This document shows positions 27,069 to 36,709 of a DNA stretch of 64,000 nt, piece by piece. The position numbers and the translations under genes are program-made. Source of the stretch: Planctomycetaceae bacterium. GTDB taxonomy: Bacteria > Planctomycetota > Planctomycetia > Planctomycetales > Planctomycetaceae. The notes below the pieces were generated by a model, which was not told the DNA's origin, did no database searches, and saw only the letters and a program-made list of their open reading frames with translations. How positions within the stretch are numbered: the stretch's first letter is position 1; every line of letters begins with the position of its first letter. The stretch covers positions 5,612 to 69,611 of the forward strand of contig JAKFWA010000088.1 in assembly GCA_021732995.1 (NCBI GenBank), in the 5' to 3' direction.

Positions 27069-27446
27069 ATGATCTACGACCTCGCCCCAATGGCGCGCGT
27101 CACCAGAGTCAATCGTTCCATTGAGTTCTACCGGCACTTCGGCTTTGAAGTTCAATGTTGCTTCGGTGAGCCCGAGTTGGCGTGGGCGGCGCTGCACGCC
27201 AAACAAGGCGTCCTGATGCTGTCGCGATCAGACCAGCCCATCGCGGCGGATCAGCAGGCGGTGCTGTTCTATCTCTACACCACCGACTTGCAGAAACTGC
27301 GACAGCAGTTGCAGTCAGCAGGGATCAATACGGGAGAGGTCACGTTTCCGTTCTACATGCCAGAAGGCGAGATGAGCGTCACCGACCCGGACGGCTATTG
27401 CCTGCTGATTGGACAAAGCGATTGCTGGCGTCGGCCTCCTGCATAG
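27069..27446 (+). CDS. VOC (glyoxalase/bleomycin resistance) superfamily protein
   Basis: 125 residues with the beta-alpha-beta-beta-beta unit of the vicinal oxygen chelate fold: APMARVTRVNRSIEFYRHFGFEV near 6-28, then WAALHAKQGVLMLSRSD and VLFYLYTTDLQKLRQQLQSAGI near 71-92, ending VTDPDGYCLLIGQ near 108-120. The expected metal acids are not all obvious. The start at 27069 fits the family; the frame extends 87 residues upstream through sequence with no family signal. Function unknown; it may be a binding protein. Confidence 0.75.
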   Translation: MIYDLAPMARVTRVNRSIEFYRHFGFEVQCCFGEPELAWAALHAKQGVLMLSRSDQPIAADQQAVLFYLYTTDLQKLRQQLQSAGINTGEVTFPFYMPEGEMSVTDPDGYCLLIGQSDCWRRPPA

Positions 27447-27545
27447 GGAATACTCAGTCGGTTTGCGAATCCCACCTCAGAGACAACGCCTCGCGTCTTT
27501 GACGATCTGACCAGCCACGCCGCGACCCCACCACTGAGAATCGTG

Positions 27546-30500
27546 ATGTTGAAACGACTCATCCTCTGCGCCTGGGCTATCGCCCTGAACCTGCTGGTGG
27601 CATCTCTCGCTGCAGCAGGTGATGCACGTTTCAGCTATGAGGTGCTGCCGATTCTGTCCGACAAGTGCTTTCACTGTCACGGGCCGGATGCCAGCCATCG
27701 CGAAGCCAATCTGCGACTCGACCTGCGTGAGTCTGCAATCGCAGATCTCGGAGGTCACGCGGCGATCGTTCCCGGAGATCCAGCACGCAGCGAACTCCTC
27801 AAGCGCATCACGACCAGCGATCCCGATGAATTGATGCCGCCGCCCAAGTCGCATCGCAAGCGGCTGACGGCGAAGGAAGTCGACACGCTCAAGAGCTGGA
27901 TCGCGGCGGGCGCTCCCTGGGGCCAGCACTGGGCCTTCGAAAAGCCATCACGCCGCAGCGGTGCTGCCGCTCCGAACCAGATCATCGACAAGCTGGTCGG
28001 CGAACGGCTGAAGGCCGAGGGGCTGTCGTTTTCCGATCCTGCGGCGAAGCACACACTGCTGCGACGGTTGTCGTTCGACATCACCGGCTTGCCTCCCACT
28101 GCCGCTGAGTTAGCGGACTTCCTCAAGGATGATTCTCCGGAAGCCGTGCAACGAGTCGTTGATCGGCTGCTGAAATCGCCGCACTACGGCGAGCGAATGG
28201 CCATGTGGTGGCTCGACGCTGCCCGGTATTCAGACACCGACGGCTTTCAAGGCGACGCCACCCGCACCAACTGGCCGTGGCGCGATTGGGTCATCAACGC
28301 CTTCAACGCCAACATGCCATTCGACCAATTCACCATCGAACAGTTCGCGGGAGACCTGCTGCCGGACGCCAAGCCCGAACAGATCCTCGCCACGTGCTTC
28401 CATCGCAATCACATGACCAACGGTGAAGGCGGTCGCGATCCCGAGGAGTCCCGCATCGACTACGTCATCGACCGCGTCAACACGACCGGCACGGTCTGGC
28501 TGGGGCTGACGCTGGGCTGCACGCAGTGTCATTCCCACAAGTTCGATCCCGTTTCGCAGTCCGACTACTACAGCCTCTTCGCGTTCTTCAACAGCATTGA
28601 TGAAGACGGCGGCGCTGGTCCGGGTGCGAAGCCGCTGCTGAGTTATCAACCGCCATTGGCATCGCGGGCCGTCGAGGAAGCTCAGCGCATTGTCGAAGAA
28701 CGCAAGCCGCTCGAAGCCGCTGCCAAACGACAGGCCGAAGCTCAATTCCCCGACTGGCTCGCGCAGCAGACTGCCCGAGTGAAAAGCGGATTTCAGGCGT
28801 GGCATGCGCTGGTGCCGTCGTCCGTAACGTCGGCCGAAGGAACGGTGCTGAAACATGAATCCGATGGCATCGTCCAAGCGAGTGGACCGGTACTTCGGCA
28901 GGACGACTACCGCATCATCGCGTCGTTGCCGAAAACTTTTATGGCCTCCAATGACTCGCGAGTCACGGGCTGGAAGCTGGAAATCCTACCGCACGCGTCG
29001 CATACCGACGGCAAGCTGTCACGCGGAGCACGTGGTGAGTTCATCCTCACCGACGTCAAACTGCAGGTTCGTAAACGTGGCCGCTCGGAAGTTCGAGATA
29101 TTCTGATTGGCAGCGCCGTGGCTGATGTCGAGAACGAAGCCAAGGCCCGCGAATACGGCAAGGTGACTGATACGCTCGACGACGACCCGCGCAACGGCTG
29201 GACCACGGTCGGCCACGACGCGAAACAACCGCATATCGCCGTCTTCTCGTTAGCCGAGCCACTGGTGCTCAGCGACGACGAGGAACTGCTGTTCGTGCTG
29301 CTGCAGCGTTCCACCACCGGCGACGCCAACATTGGCCGGTTTCGCATTTCCGTAACCGATCAGCCGGGCAACGCCGTCAAAAAGCTGGAGCCAATGCCTC
29401 TCGAAGAGTTGGCTGCGGCGGCGAGTAAATCAGAAGGCGGAAGCGTTGAGCTGGATCCCAAGCTGAAGCAAAAGCTGCTCAGCCAGTTCCTCGACGATCA
29501 CGACGACTATCAAGCTGCCAAGTCCATCCTCGACCGCGCGAATCGACAGCTCAATGAAGTGAAATCCGCGTCGGGCACGCTCAAGATCATGGTCCTGGGT
29601 GATCGCAAGGAACCGCGTAAGACGCACGTACTCGACCGCGGTGTGTGGAACAAGCACGGCACTGAAGTGCAGCCGGGTGTAGTCCCCGCGCTGCTCGCTT
29701 TGCCCGCAGAGCAAACCAAGACGCGCCTGGATCTCGCGAAGTGGCTGGTCTCGCATGACAACCCGCTGACCGCCCGCGTGATGGTGAATCATCTCTGGCA
29801 GATGTTCTTCGGCGCGGGACTGGTGCGAACTCCCGACGACTTCGGCTTGCAGGGTGAACGACCAACGCATCCCGAGTTGCTGGACGAGTTGGCCATCGAG
29901 CTAATGGAGCACAACTGGGACCTGCATCACATCATCCGTTTGATCGCGACCAGTCGCACGTATCAGCAATCGAGCAATGCATCAGAAGAACTGCTGACAC
30001 GTGACCCCGACAATCGCCTGCTGGCTCGCGCAGCCCGCTTCCGCCTGCCGAGCTGGATGCTGCGCGATGCCGCCCTGCAATCCAGCGGACTGCTCAATAC
30101 CGCGATTGGTGGCCCGCCGACTCGTCCCTATCAACCGGCCGGCGTCTGGGAAGAACTCTTCATGGGTCGTTATCGCTATGACCCGAGCGAAGGAGCCGCT
30201 CAATACCGCCGCACCGTGTATACGTTCTGGCGACGTTCCAGCGCGCCCACGTTTCTGTTCGACAGTGCCCAACGTCGAGTCTGCGAAGTCCGCACCAGTC
30301 GCACCAACACGCCCCTGCACGCGCTCACACTGTTGAATGACGGCACTCTGCTGGAAGCTTCGAAGGACCTTGCGCGACAAGCCTCTCTACAGCACGAAAC
30401 CGACAAGCATCGTCCGTCAAACGACCAGCTAAAGTTTCTCAGCCGCCGCGTTCTTTCGCGAGAACCGAGCGCAAACGAATTGGCCATCCTCAGTCGAGAA

Positions 30501-30677
30501 TGGTCGCGCGCTGTCGACTACTATAAGAACTCACCGAACGACGCCGCGAAGCTGCTGGCCGTCGGACAACCGCAAGTCAAGCCCGCCGAGAAGGCGATCG
30601 ATCCGGCTCAGGCTGCCGCGTACATGCTCACCGCGAGTATGCTATTCAATCTCGATGAAGCGCTGGCTCACGAATGA
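27546..30677 (+). CDS. Giant PSCyt1/DUF1549/DUF1553 protein no. 1
   Basis: 1043 residues with a signal peptide (about 1-24). The PSCyt1 domain carries a heme-type motif CFHCHGPD near 40-47. DUF1549 (LSFDITGLPPTAAELADF, and later SRIDYVIDRVNTTGTVWLGLTLGCTQCHSHKFDP with a second CTQCH) spans about 180-350; DUF1553 (LDLAKWLVSHDNPLTARVMVNHLWQMFFG, PTHPELLDELA, TNTPLHALTLLNDGTLLEAS) spans 720-1035. The long pieces are quoted in parts. The family is planctomycete-specific and presumed extracytoplasmic, maybe linked to polysaccharide degradation. Normally followed by DUF1501; here an RluA-type gene follows. Confidence 0.93.
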   Translation: MLKRLILCAWAIALNLLVASLAAAGDARFSYEVLPILSDKCFHCHGPDASHREANLRLDLRESAIADLGGHAAIVPGDPARSELLKRITTSDPDELMPPPKSHRKRLTAKEVDTLKSWIAAGAPWGQHWAFEKPSRRSGAAAPNQIIDKLVGERLKAEGLSFSDPAAKHTLLRRLSFDITGLPPTAAELADFLKDDSPEAVQRVVDRLLKSPHYGERMAMWWLDAARYSDTDGFQGDATRTNWPWRDWVINAFNANMPFDQFTIEQFAGDLLPDAKPEQILATCFHRNHMTNGEGGRDPEESRIDYVIDRVNTTGTVWLGLTLGCTQCHSHKFDPVSQSDYYSLFAFFNSIDEDGGAGPGAKPLLSYQPPLASRAVEEAQRIVEERKPLEAAAKRQAEAQFPDWLAQQTARVKSGFQAWHALVPSSVTSAEGTVLKHESDGIVQASGPVLRQDDYRIIASLPKTFMASNDSRVTGWKLEILPHASHTDGKLSRGARGEFILTDVKLQVRKRGRSEVRDILIGSAVADVENEAKAREYGKVTDTLDDDPRNGWTTVGHDAKQPHIAVFSLAEPLVLSDDEELLFVLLQRSTTGDANIGRFRISVTDQPGNAVKKLEPMPLEELAAAASKSEGGSVELDPKLKQKLLSQFLDDHDDYQAAKSILDRANRQLNEVKSASGTLKIMVLGDRKEPRKTHVLDRGVWNKHGTEVQPGVVPALLALPAEQTKTRLDLAKWLVSHDNPLTARVMVNHLWQMFFGAGLVRTPDDFGLQGERPTHPELLDELAIELMEHNWDLHHIIRLIATSRTYQQSSNASEELLTRDPDNRLLARAARFRLPSWMLRDAALQSSGLLNTAIGGPPTRPYQPAGVWEELFMGRYRYDPSEGAAQYRRTVYTFWRRSSAPTFLFDSAQRRVCEVRTSRTNTPLHALTLLNDGTLLEASKDLARQASLQHETDKHRPSNDQLKFLSRRVLSREPSANELAILSREWSRAVDYYKNSPNDAAKLLAVGQPQVKPAEKAIDPAQAAAYMLTASMLFNLDEALAHE

Positions 30678-30707
30678 CGCTCCGCACTTGAACCCAGAAC
30701 GGCTCTG

Positions 30708-31469
30708 ATGTCGCACGAGATTGATGTTCCGCAGGTCGAAGTCGCCCGCCCAAACTGGCTGCTGCTCGAAGACGGCCCGTTGCTGGCCGTCAACAAGCCC
30801 GTTGACCTGTTGACCGAAGGTGTTCCGGCCGGCTTGCCCACGATGGTCGGCTTGGTGAAGGAATACCTTAAGCAGAAGTATGACAAAGCCGGCAACGTCT
30901 ACCTCGGTATCCCGCATCGGCTGGATCGCGCCTCATCCGGAGTGCTGGTCATGACCCGCAACTCCAAGGCAGCAGCCCGAGTCGCTGAACAATTCGAGAA
31001 GCGTGAGGTCAGCAAGATCTACTGGGCTTTGCTGGAGCGCGAGCCCACCGAATCAGCGGCCGAACTGGTCGACTGGCTGCGAAAGATCCCGGACGAAGCC
31101 CGCACAGAAGTGGTCGCTCAAGGTTCCGCTCCGGACGCTAAGGAAGCTCGTCTGCGCTACCGCGTGCTCGGTCAGCAGTCGTTCGGCACACTGGTGGAAA
31201 TTGAATTGCTCACCGGCCGCATGCACCAGATCCGAGCCCAATTCTCGTCACGCGGGTGTCCGGTTGTGGGAGACACTAAATACAGTGCCCAACCTTGGCA
31301 GACCGACGAACCAGCTTCCGATACACGAGATGACGTGCGGATCGCCCTGCACGCCCGGTCCCTCACACTGAAACACCCCATCCGCTACGACGAACTGCGT
31401 ATCGAAGCCCCAGTCCCCGCGTTCTGGCAGTTGCCGGATCAGGTCGCCGAATCAGCAACGACTCCGTAA
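30708..31469 (+). CDS. RluA-family pseudouridine synthase
   Basis: 253-residue pseudouridine synthase without an S4 domain. The catalytic motif is HRLDRASSGVLVM near 67-79, with the Asp nucleophile in RLDR. Other conserved parts are VNKPVDLLTEG near 28-38, SKIYWALL near 104-111, and GRMHQIRAQFSSRGCPVVGDTKYS near 168-191. It acts on an RNA uridine, probably rRNA or tRNA, but the position cannot be assigned. It starts 30 bases after the DUF1553 stop. Its 3' end overlaps the convergent adenylate-kinase-like gene by 31 bases. Confidence 0.9.
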   Translation: MSHEIDVPQVEVARPNWLLLEDGPLLAVNKPVDLLTEGVPAGLPTMVGLVKEYLKQKYDKAGNVYLGIPHRLDRASSGVLVMTRNSKAAARVAEQFEKREVSKIYWALLEREPTESAAELVDWLRKIPDEARTEVVAQGSAPDAKEARLRYRVLGQQSFGTLVEIELLTGRMHQIRAQFSSRGCPVVGDTKYSAQPWQTDEPASDTRDDVRIALHARSLTLKHPIRYDELRIEAPVPAFWQLPDQVAESATTP

Positions 31470-32095
31470 CCGGCATCTCGAATCGTGGGGATGATCACAT
31501 CGAGAATGCGTTTCTTGACCTGCATCTCGGTGCCCATCGGGTTCACGCTGTGGCTGAGTTCGGCCGGGTAGAAGTTCAGCACCGGCTGAGTGGTCTGGCG
31601 GTAGATTTCAAAACGGCGACGGATGATCTTCTCGTCAGCATCGTCAGCCCTGCCGGCCACAAGCGCGCGACTTCGCAGACGTTGGACGATCGGTTCGATG
31701 TCGTCGGTTTCCAAGTGCACAATGGTCAGCACCTCAATGTGGTCCTGCAGCATCGCACATTGGCGAACGCTGCGCGGGATGCCATCCAGCAGCAGCACCT
31801 GCCGCGCGGGGTCGTAGGTACCATTTGAAATCTTCTCGTCCAGCCAATGCCGCCAGATGCGAATGCACAATTCATCGGGCACGAGTTCCCCATGATGGAT
31901 GAACTTCCCCACTTCCTGACCGTCCGCCGTGGCCGGATCGAGACCTCGAAAGATCGCCCCGGTCGACACGTGCAACACGCCCTTCATCGTTCCCAGCAGC
32001 ACACCCTGAGTGCCCTTGCCCACGCCAGGCATTCCAAACAGCAGAATCGCGGGCAGCCTGGCGGGTTGTGTCACGGCGGAATCGGGTGTCTTCAA
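31439..32095 (-). CDS. Adenylate kinase-like nucleotide kinase (TTG start)
   Basis: 218 residues. P-loop GMPGVGKGTQ near 19-28 is the adenylate kinase form. Other elements match: VSTGAIFRG (NMP-binding STG..R), GELVPDELCIRIW, LLLDGIPRSVRQC (GFPRT-like) and GRADDADEKIIRRRFEIY (short lid). There is no zinc lid. The open frame extends to an ATG at 32308, but that would add 71 Arg-rich, non-family residues. A TTG at 32095 has AGGAAG exactly eight bases upstream and starts just before the fold, so it is chosen. Substrate could be AMP or another nucleoside monophosphate. Confidence 0.75.
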   Translation of the reverse strand: MKTPDSAVTQPARLPAILLFGMPGVGKGTQGVLLGTMKGVLHVSTGAIFRGLDPATADGQEVGKFIHHGELVPDELCIRIWRHWLDEKISNGTYDPARQVLLLDGIPRSVRQCAMLQDHIEVLTIVHLETDDIEPIVQRLRSRALVAGRADDADEKIIRRRFEIYRQTTQPVLNFYPAELSHSVNPMGTEMQVKKRILDVIIPTIRDAGYGVVADSAT

Positions 32096-32507
32096 GATCG
32101 AAACTTCCTGGCTTCGACGACCGAAACGTAAGAGCAACTGAGTGGGCGTTTCAGTCCTGTCGCGCCACAGTCTCCCCGAGCGGGGGCGGGGTTCTAGCGG
32201 AAGGATCGAGCGTGCACAAACTGGCCGAAACGATGTTCTCAGGATCGTTCTGATGGATGCCACGTACGCCCGTCGCAAGTGATGAAACCATCGGTGCCTG
32301 CAACGCATTGGTGAGCTGGCTCACGCGAGGCAGTGTCTGAAACACAACCCACCACGTTGAAAACAAAGCGACCTCCCTTCACCATCCGGCGGTGAGCGGC
32401 CTACCGCCAGTTGGCAGCTCGGTCAGGACGAGAACAGCTACCGAAATCTTCACCGCGTTTTGTGCGCATCGCTCTGATTGCATTACCCGCCTCACTGAAA
32501 GGCACGG
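32096..32507. other. Intergenic region between adenylate-kinase-like and TPR genes
   Basis: About 410 bases between the divergent adenylate-kinase-like and TPR genes. It should hold both promoters, but I cannot point to a convincing -35/-10 pair. A 71-codon minus-strand frame (32151-32366) is open, but its product has no recognisable motif and no ribosome site, and I do not call it as a gene. The stretch around 32170-32190 is very G/C-rich. Confidence 0.4.
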
Positions 32508-35180
32508 ATGTCTGACTCTCCCGACAACTCGGTCGATCAGCGGATTCAGGATCTGTACGCGAAGCACTCCGAGCTTTATGAGCGCGGCCACTACCGCTCA
32601 GCATCGCGAGTCTCTCGCGAACTGCGGCAACTCGCCAAAGCTGAGGGGCGGATCATCCCTTATCTGCATGCGAATCATCAGTTGATGAACGCGGCTCAAT
32701 CGTTGCTGGAACCCAACCTCGGAATTGAAGTCGCCATTGATTCCATCGCACTGCTGGAAAGCGAAGAGAAGGCGCGTCTGATTCAGCCGAATCTGCCGGA
32801 AGATCGATACGAATACGCCGTGCACCGCATGTCGTCCTGCGCTTACGACAATCTCGCCAAGCACATCGCTAACCGCGATGGGTACAACTCGGACGGCTGC
32901 CATGAATGCATCGCGGATGGCATTCAGGTGTGTCGTCGCACCGGCAAGCTAGAATGCATCAACTGCTTCCGCGAGTACGCCACGGACGTGTACCGGGCAT
33001 CGGACGACCTTGAGATGGCCATGCACCACGCGCGTGCGGTGGAGCAGGTCAATCCTCGCGATGACGACGATGACGATCGCCGCTGGGTGGGCGCCCGCGA
33101 CCAGATGCATCTGCATCTCGTGCAAGGGCAACTGGAAGCCGCGCTGGACGCCGCGAAACGCTGCTGGCTGCTGCATGTGAACTATCACGCCCCGCTGGAA
33201 GCGAAATTCGACACGCTGATTAACCTCGAAGTCATCTTCTGGCTGATGGGCAAGCAGGACGCGCTGCAGGAATTCGTCGCAAGTGCGGGCGTTGAACCGG
33301 TCCGAGGCGACGAGATTCCACCCGGCGAATTCCCTCATTGGGATGTCAAAATCAGTCATCGCAATGCTCTGCGACACGCGTGCAGAGGCGAGTTTGCCGA
33401 AGCGATCGAAGTGCTAACACGACTCGACCAGCTACTGCAAGCACGACAATCGCTCGATCCCTGGTTCGAAGCGTGCTTGCGACTCGTGTCCATCTGCCTT
33501 TTAGCCGGTGAAGCCGAGAAAGCCGCGCGGCTGGCCAAACAACTGACCGAACGTGCTCAAACAGCACGAGACTGGTTGACACTACGACGCCTGAAGGCAC
33601 TGCAGTCGGGCCAGCTTCCCCCGGCGCCCTTGCCAACGGTGGCCCCCTTCACGTCGGGACCGTTCGCACCTCAGAAAAACTCTTCCGATCAGGGTCATCA
33701 GCACGACCACGATCATGGCAGTTGCAGCGATCACGACCATGATCATGACGCTCCTGCGAGTGAGCTGATTGAGACCATTGACCTGATTAACTCAACGGAA
33801 GCCGCGCCGACGCCTGAGCAATCGCCGCTGCTCAACTGGCTGGAGAGCTGGTTTCATCGTCTGCATGAGAGTTCAGACGAAGAAGAACGTCAGATCGTCG
33901 CCTTCGAGATTCTGAACCGCACGGCCTCAGAAGCGGAAACAGCAGACGAAGCTGCGAGGCTGGTGCACACAGCTCACGTCTTTCTGTCCCAGTACCAACA
34001 GGAAATACGAGCGTGGCATTGGGCTCAGCCGTTTCTGGCCGCGTTCGCGAACGATGCCACTCTGATCAACGTCGTCGCATCGCTGGGACAACGCGCACGC
34101 GAGGCCGCAGAACAACAAGAGCCCGCGCTGGAACCCGATGACATCGTCCCTCTTGGTCGCCTCGAACAACTCTTCCGGCAATCACTGGACCTCGACGCGG
34201 ATCGAGCCAATAACTTCGTTCGCGCCGGACAGTTCTATTGGGCGAACGATCGGCAAGGCGACGCGGAACGCTGCTTCGCTCGCGCATTCCGGCTGGATCG
34301 AGCGAGCCCGGTCGCGGTGATGCGATTGGCCGAGATTTACGCCGCGACGGATCGCGCTCAAGACGCTCTCAGCGTGCTGGACCTCAGCATTCGCGAGGGC
34401 TGCGAAGATCCCGCCGTCTTCTGGCAAGCCGCGATGACGGCCATCAATCAGTCTCGCTATCAGGTCGCCGCCAGCTACCTGCTGCAGTACGAGAAGCACA
34501 CCTCGGAAGAACAGTGGGTGCACTACTACCTCGCCCTCTGTCACCTGGAAACCGCCCGCCCCGTTGACGCATTGCGATCGTTGGACATTGAAGCCGAACG
34601 CAATCCGACGGCGACCTTCGCGACTACCGCGTTGCGTGCCTGCGCGGCGGCACTCGGGAACAACCTCACGGCGCTGCGCGAGCACCTGACAACACTCTTG
34701 GGCCTGCCGCTGTCTCAAGTGAACTATCTGACGCAGTCGGGCCTGTCGCGCTTGTTCGAACGACTCTACACGGCAGTGCTCAAGTTGCCGCAGGACGATG
34801 CCCAGCGTCTGCAACTCGAACTCGTCGGCCTTCAGGCGGGCTTCGCGCCCGATACTTACTTCGATGCGTTCCGCCAGCAGGGAGACGCCCAAGACGGCGA
34901 AAGCTTTTACATCGTCACGTTGGAGCAACCGCTCGACGCGACCTGGCCGCAATCGCCTGGATGCCTCCCCGGCCAGGAACATTGGCAGGTCTATCTGGCT
35001 CGCTGGGGCGTGCTCGCACAAGACGTCGGGGAAGCGGAACAGCTCGCGCGCGACTGGCAGTCACGCTGCGGGCTGATGTCCTGCAACCTGTTGTCGATTG
35101 ACCTGCAAGGCGAGGGCTACAGCGACAAACCGGGCGTCGTCTGGCAGGGCTTTCATATCCAGAATTCAGACGACGCCTGA
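32508..35180 (+). CDS. Large TPR-like protein with Cys cluster and His-Asp linker
   Basis: 890 residues, mostly helical repeat units of tetratricopeptide type (for example LVSICLLAGEAEKAARLAKQL and FVRAGQFYWANDRQGDAERCFARAFRLD, with the W/L/G/Y/A pattern). No signal peptide is seen. Residues 131-153 hold five cysteines (C131, C134, C142, C150, C153), a possible metal site. Residues 397-413 form a striking His/Asp run (GHQHDHDHGSCSDHDHDHD) in a proline-rich linker that could bind zinc, nickel or copper. AAAGG lies five bases before the ATG. Role unknown; a scaffold for protein contacts is the default reading. MFS gene follows 17 bases downstream. Confidence 0.8.
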   Translation: MSDSPDNSVDQRIQDLYAKHSELYERGHYRSASRVSRELRQLAKAEGRIIPYLHANHQLMNAAQSLLEPNLGIEVAIDSIALLESEEKARLIQPNLPEDRYEYAVHRMSSCAYDNLAKHIANRDGYNSDGCHECIADGIQVCRRTGKLECINCFREYATDVYRASDDLEMAMHHARAVEQVNPRDDDDDDRRWVGARDQMHLHLVQGQLEAALDAAKRCWLLHVNYHAPLEAKFDTLINLEVIFWLMGKQDALQEFVASAGVEPVRGDEIPPGEFPHWDVKISHRNALRHACRGEFAEAIEVLTRLDQLLQARQSLDPWFEACLRLVSICLLAGEAEKAARLAKQLTERAQTARDWLTLRRLKALQSGQLPPAPLPTVAPFTSGPFAPQKNSSDQGHQHDHDHGSCSDHDHDHDAPASELIETIDLINSTEAAPTPEQSPLLNWLESWFHRLHESSDEEERQIVAFEILNRTASEAETADEAARLVHTAHVFLSQYQQEIRAWHWAQPFLAAFANDATLINVVASLGQRAREAAEQQEPALEPDDIVPLGRLEQLFRQSLDLDADRANNFVRAGQFYWANDRQGDAERCFARAFRLDRASPVAVMRLAEIYAATDRAQDALSVLDLSIREGCEDPAVFWQAAMTAINQSRYQVAASYLLQYEKHTSEEQWVHYYLALCHLETARPVDALRSLDIEAERNPTATFATTALRACAAALGNNLTALREHLTTLLGLPLSQVNYLTQSGLSRLFERLYTAVLKLPQDDAQRLQLELVGLQAGFAPDTYFDAFRQQGDAQDGESFYIVTLEQPLDATWPQSPGCLPGQEHWQVYLARWGVLAQDVGEAEQLARDWQSRCGLMSCNLLSIDLQGEGYSDKPGVVWQGFHIQNSDDA

Positions 35181-35197
35181 AGCGAAAACCAGCCACC

Positions 35198-36523
35198 ATG
35201 AACGAACCCGACCACACGCCATCCAAATGCCGGTATGTTGTCGTCGGGCTGTTCTGCTTCATGGCGGCCATTGCCTATCTGAGCCGCAATGCGATCTCGG
35301 TCTTCGCGGCGGATGAAACATTCGTCGCCGAGTTCCGCCAGAGTGACATGAACGCAGACGCCACGACTCAGGCGCTCAGCCACGTGATGTCGGCGTTCTT
35401 CTGGTCGTACGCGTTACTGCAGATTCCGTTTGGCTGGCTGGGTCAGCGTTTCGGCACGCGAGCGATGCTTAGCGCTTACATGGGTGCCTGCGGAGTACTC
35501 ACGCTAGCCATGGGCCTGTCCACCACGATCGTGATTCTGGCGGTCGTTCAGGCTCTGCTGGGAGCAACCCAAGCCGGGATGCTGCCCACCGCCATGCGAT
35601 CGGTGGCCGACTGGGTCCCCACCACTCGCCGCGGCTGGGTGTCCGGCCTGATCGCCGCCTGCATGCAGATTGGCGGAGCCATTGCTTCGTCTCTGACCGG
35701 GTATCTGGCGGAACAGGGTTACTCGTGGCGCCAAACCCTCGCTTTCTACTCGGCCCCCGCTTTGTTGTGGGCGTTCAGCTTCGTCGTCTGGTTTCGCAAC
35801 CAGCCGGAGCAACATGCTGGTGTGACGCCCGGCGAGCTCATCATCATTCGCGCCGGCCGGACAGAGCCTGCGACCTCGACTCCACAAGAACGCACCAATT
35901 GGGCCGGGATCGTCACCTGCGGAGCGTTATGGGCCATCAACGCTCAGCAGTTCTTCCGGGCCGCTGGCTACATCTTCTTTGCGACCTGGTTTCCCAAGTT
36001 TCTGCGCGAGACCTATCACGTGAGCCTCGGCGAGGCCGGGCTGCTGTCCAGCTTGCCTCTGATCACAATTCTATTGGGCAGTACCTCAGGTGGCTGGCTC
36101 GCAGACCACCTGCTGAAGCGAACTAACAGCCGAGCGATCGCGCGCAAGCTTGTCGCCAGCGTCTCACTGATTACGTGCTCACTGTTGATTGCGGGAGCTT
36201 ACTGGGCTCCCACTGCTGAGGTCGCCATCGTCATGATCTCCTGCGGTACTTTCTTCTCGGGGGTGGCTGGTCCGTGTGCGTTCGCTCAGACCATCGACAT
36301 CGCTGGCCGGCAAGTTCCTGTCGTGTTTGGGATGATGAACATGCTGGGTAACATAGGCGCCGCGATCTGCCCGCCGATCGTGACTGCCTTTGCCGCTAAA
36401 ACGCAAAGCTGGTCCAGTGTGCTCTTCCTGTTTGGGGCGATCTATTTCGCAGGTGGGTTGAGCTGGCTGTTTCTCGATGCCGAGCAACGACTTAGCTCCG
36501 TTGAAAGCACCAAGGACGCCTGA
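35198..36523 (+). CDS. MFS transporter, ACS-type anion symporter-like
   Basis: 441 residues with 12 predicted membrane helices and no insertion. A-motif FGWLGQRFGTRAML near 83-96, preceded by FWSYALLQI. The second half is regular (SLPLITILLGSTSGGWLADHLLKRTNSR). It resembles the sugar-acid group of the superfamily, like the carrier at 15686-17401, but is shorter. The two share the FWSYAL signature at the end of TM2. It lies 17 bases after the TPR gene and may be co-transcribed. Substrate unknown. Confidence 0.88.
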   Translation: MNEPDHTPSKCRYVVVGLFCFMAAIAYLSRNAISVFAADETFVAEFRQSDMNADATTQALSHVMSAFFWSYALLQIPFGWLGQRFGTRAMLSAYMGACGVLTLAMGLSTTIVILAVVQALLGATQAGMLPTAMRSVADWVPTTRRGWVSGLIAACMQIGGAIASSLTGYLAEQGYSWRQTLAFYSAPALLWAFSFVVWFRNQPEQHAGVTPGELIIIRAGRTEPATSTPQERTNWAGIVTCGALWAINAQQFFRAAGYIFFATWFPKFLRETYHVSLGEAGLLSSLPLITILLGSTSGGWLADHLLKRTNSRAIARKLVASVSLITCSLLIAGAYWAPTAEVAIVMISCGTFFSGVAGPCAFAQTIDIAGRQVPVVFGMMNMLGNIGAAICPPIVTAFAAKTQSWSSVLFLFGAIYFAGGLSWLFLDAEQRLSSVESTKDA

Positions 36524-36709
36524 ACCTCGCTGCCGGAAACGACTCAGCGAATGCCCCGATAGTCCACTGGAGCAGGCTGGGCTCAAAGGTTTGCAGCCGG
36601 AATGAGCCCCTGAAACTTGACCCTGTGACTGGCCGACTTTAATTTGCATCGCTTCCCCCAATACTGGGCAGGAGCGATCATTAGTACCTGCTTATCTTAG
36701 ATCACAGCA

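Noticed and set aside
32151-32366. 71-codon minus-strand frame in the 32.1-32.5 kb gap
   Set aside because: No ribosome site, motif or supporting neighbour; treated as chance.
34182-35021. 279-codon minus-strand open frame inside the TPR gene
   Set aside because: The plus-strand TPR repeats explain the coding signal; the antisense product is Arg/Gln-rich with no motif.
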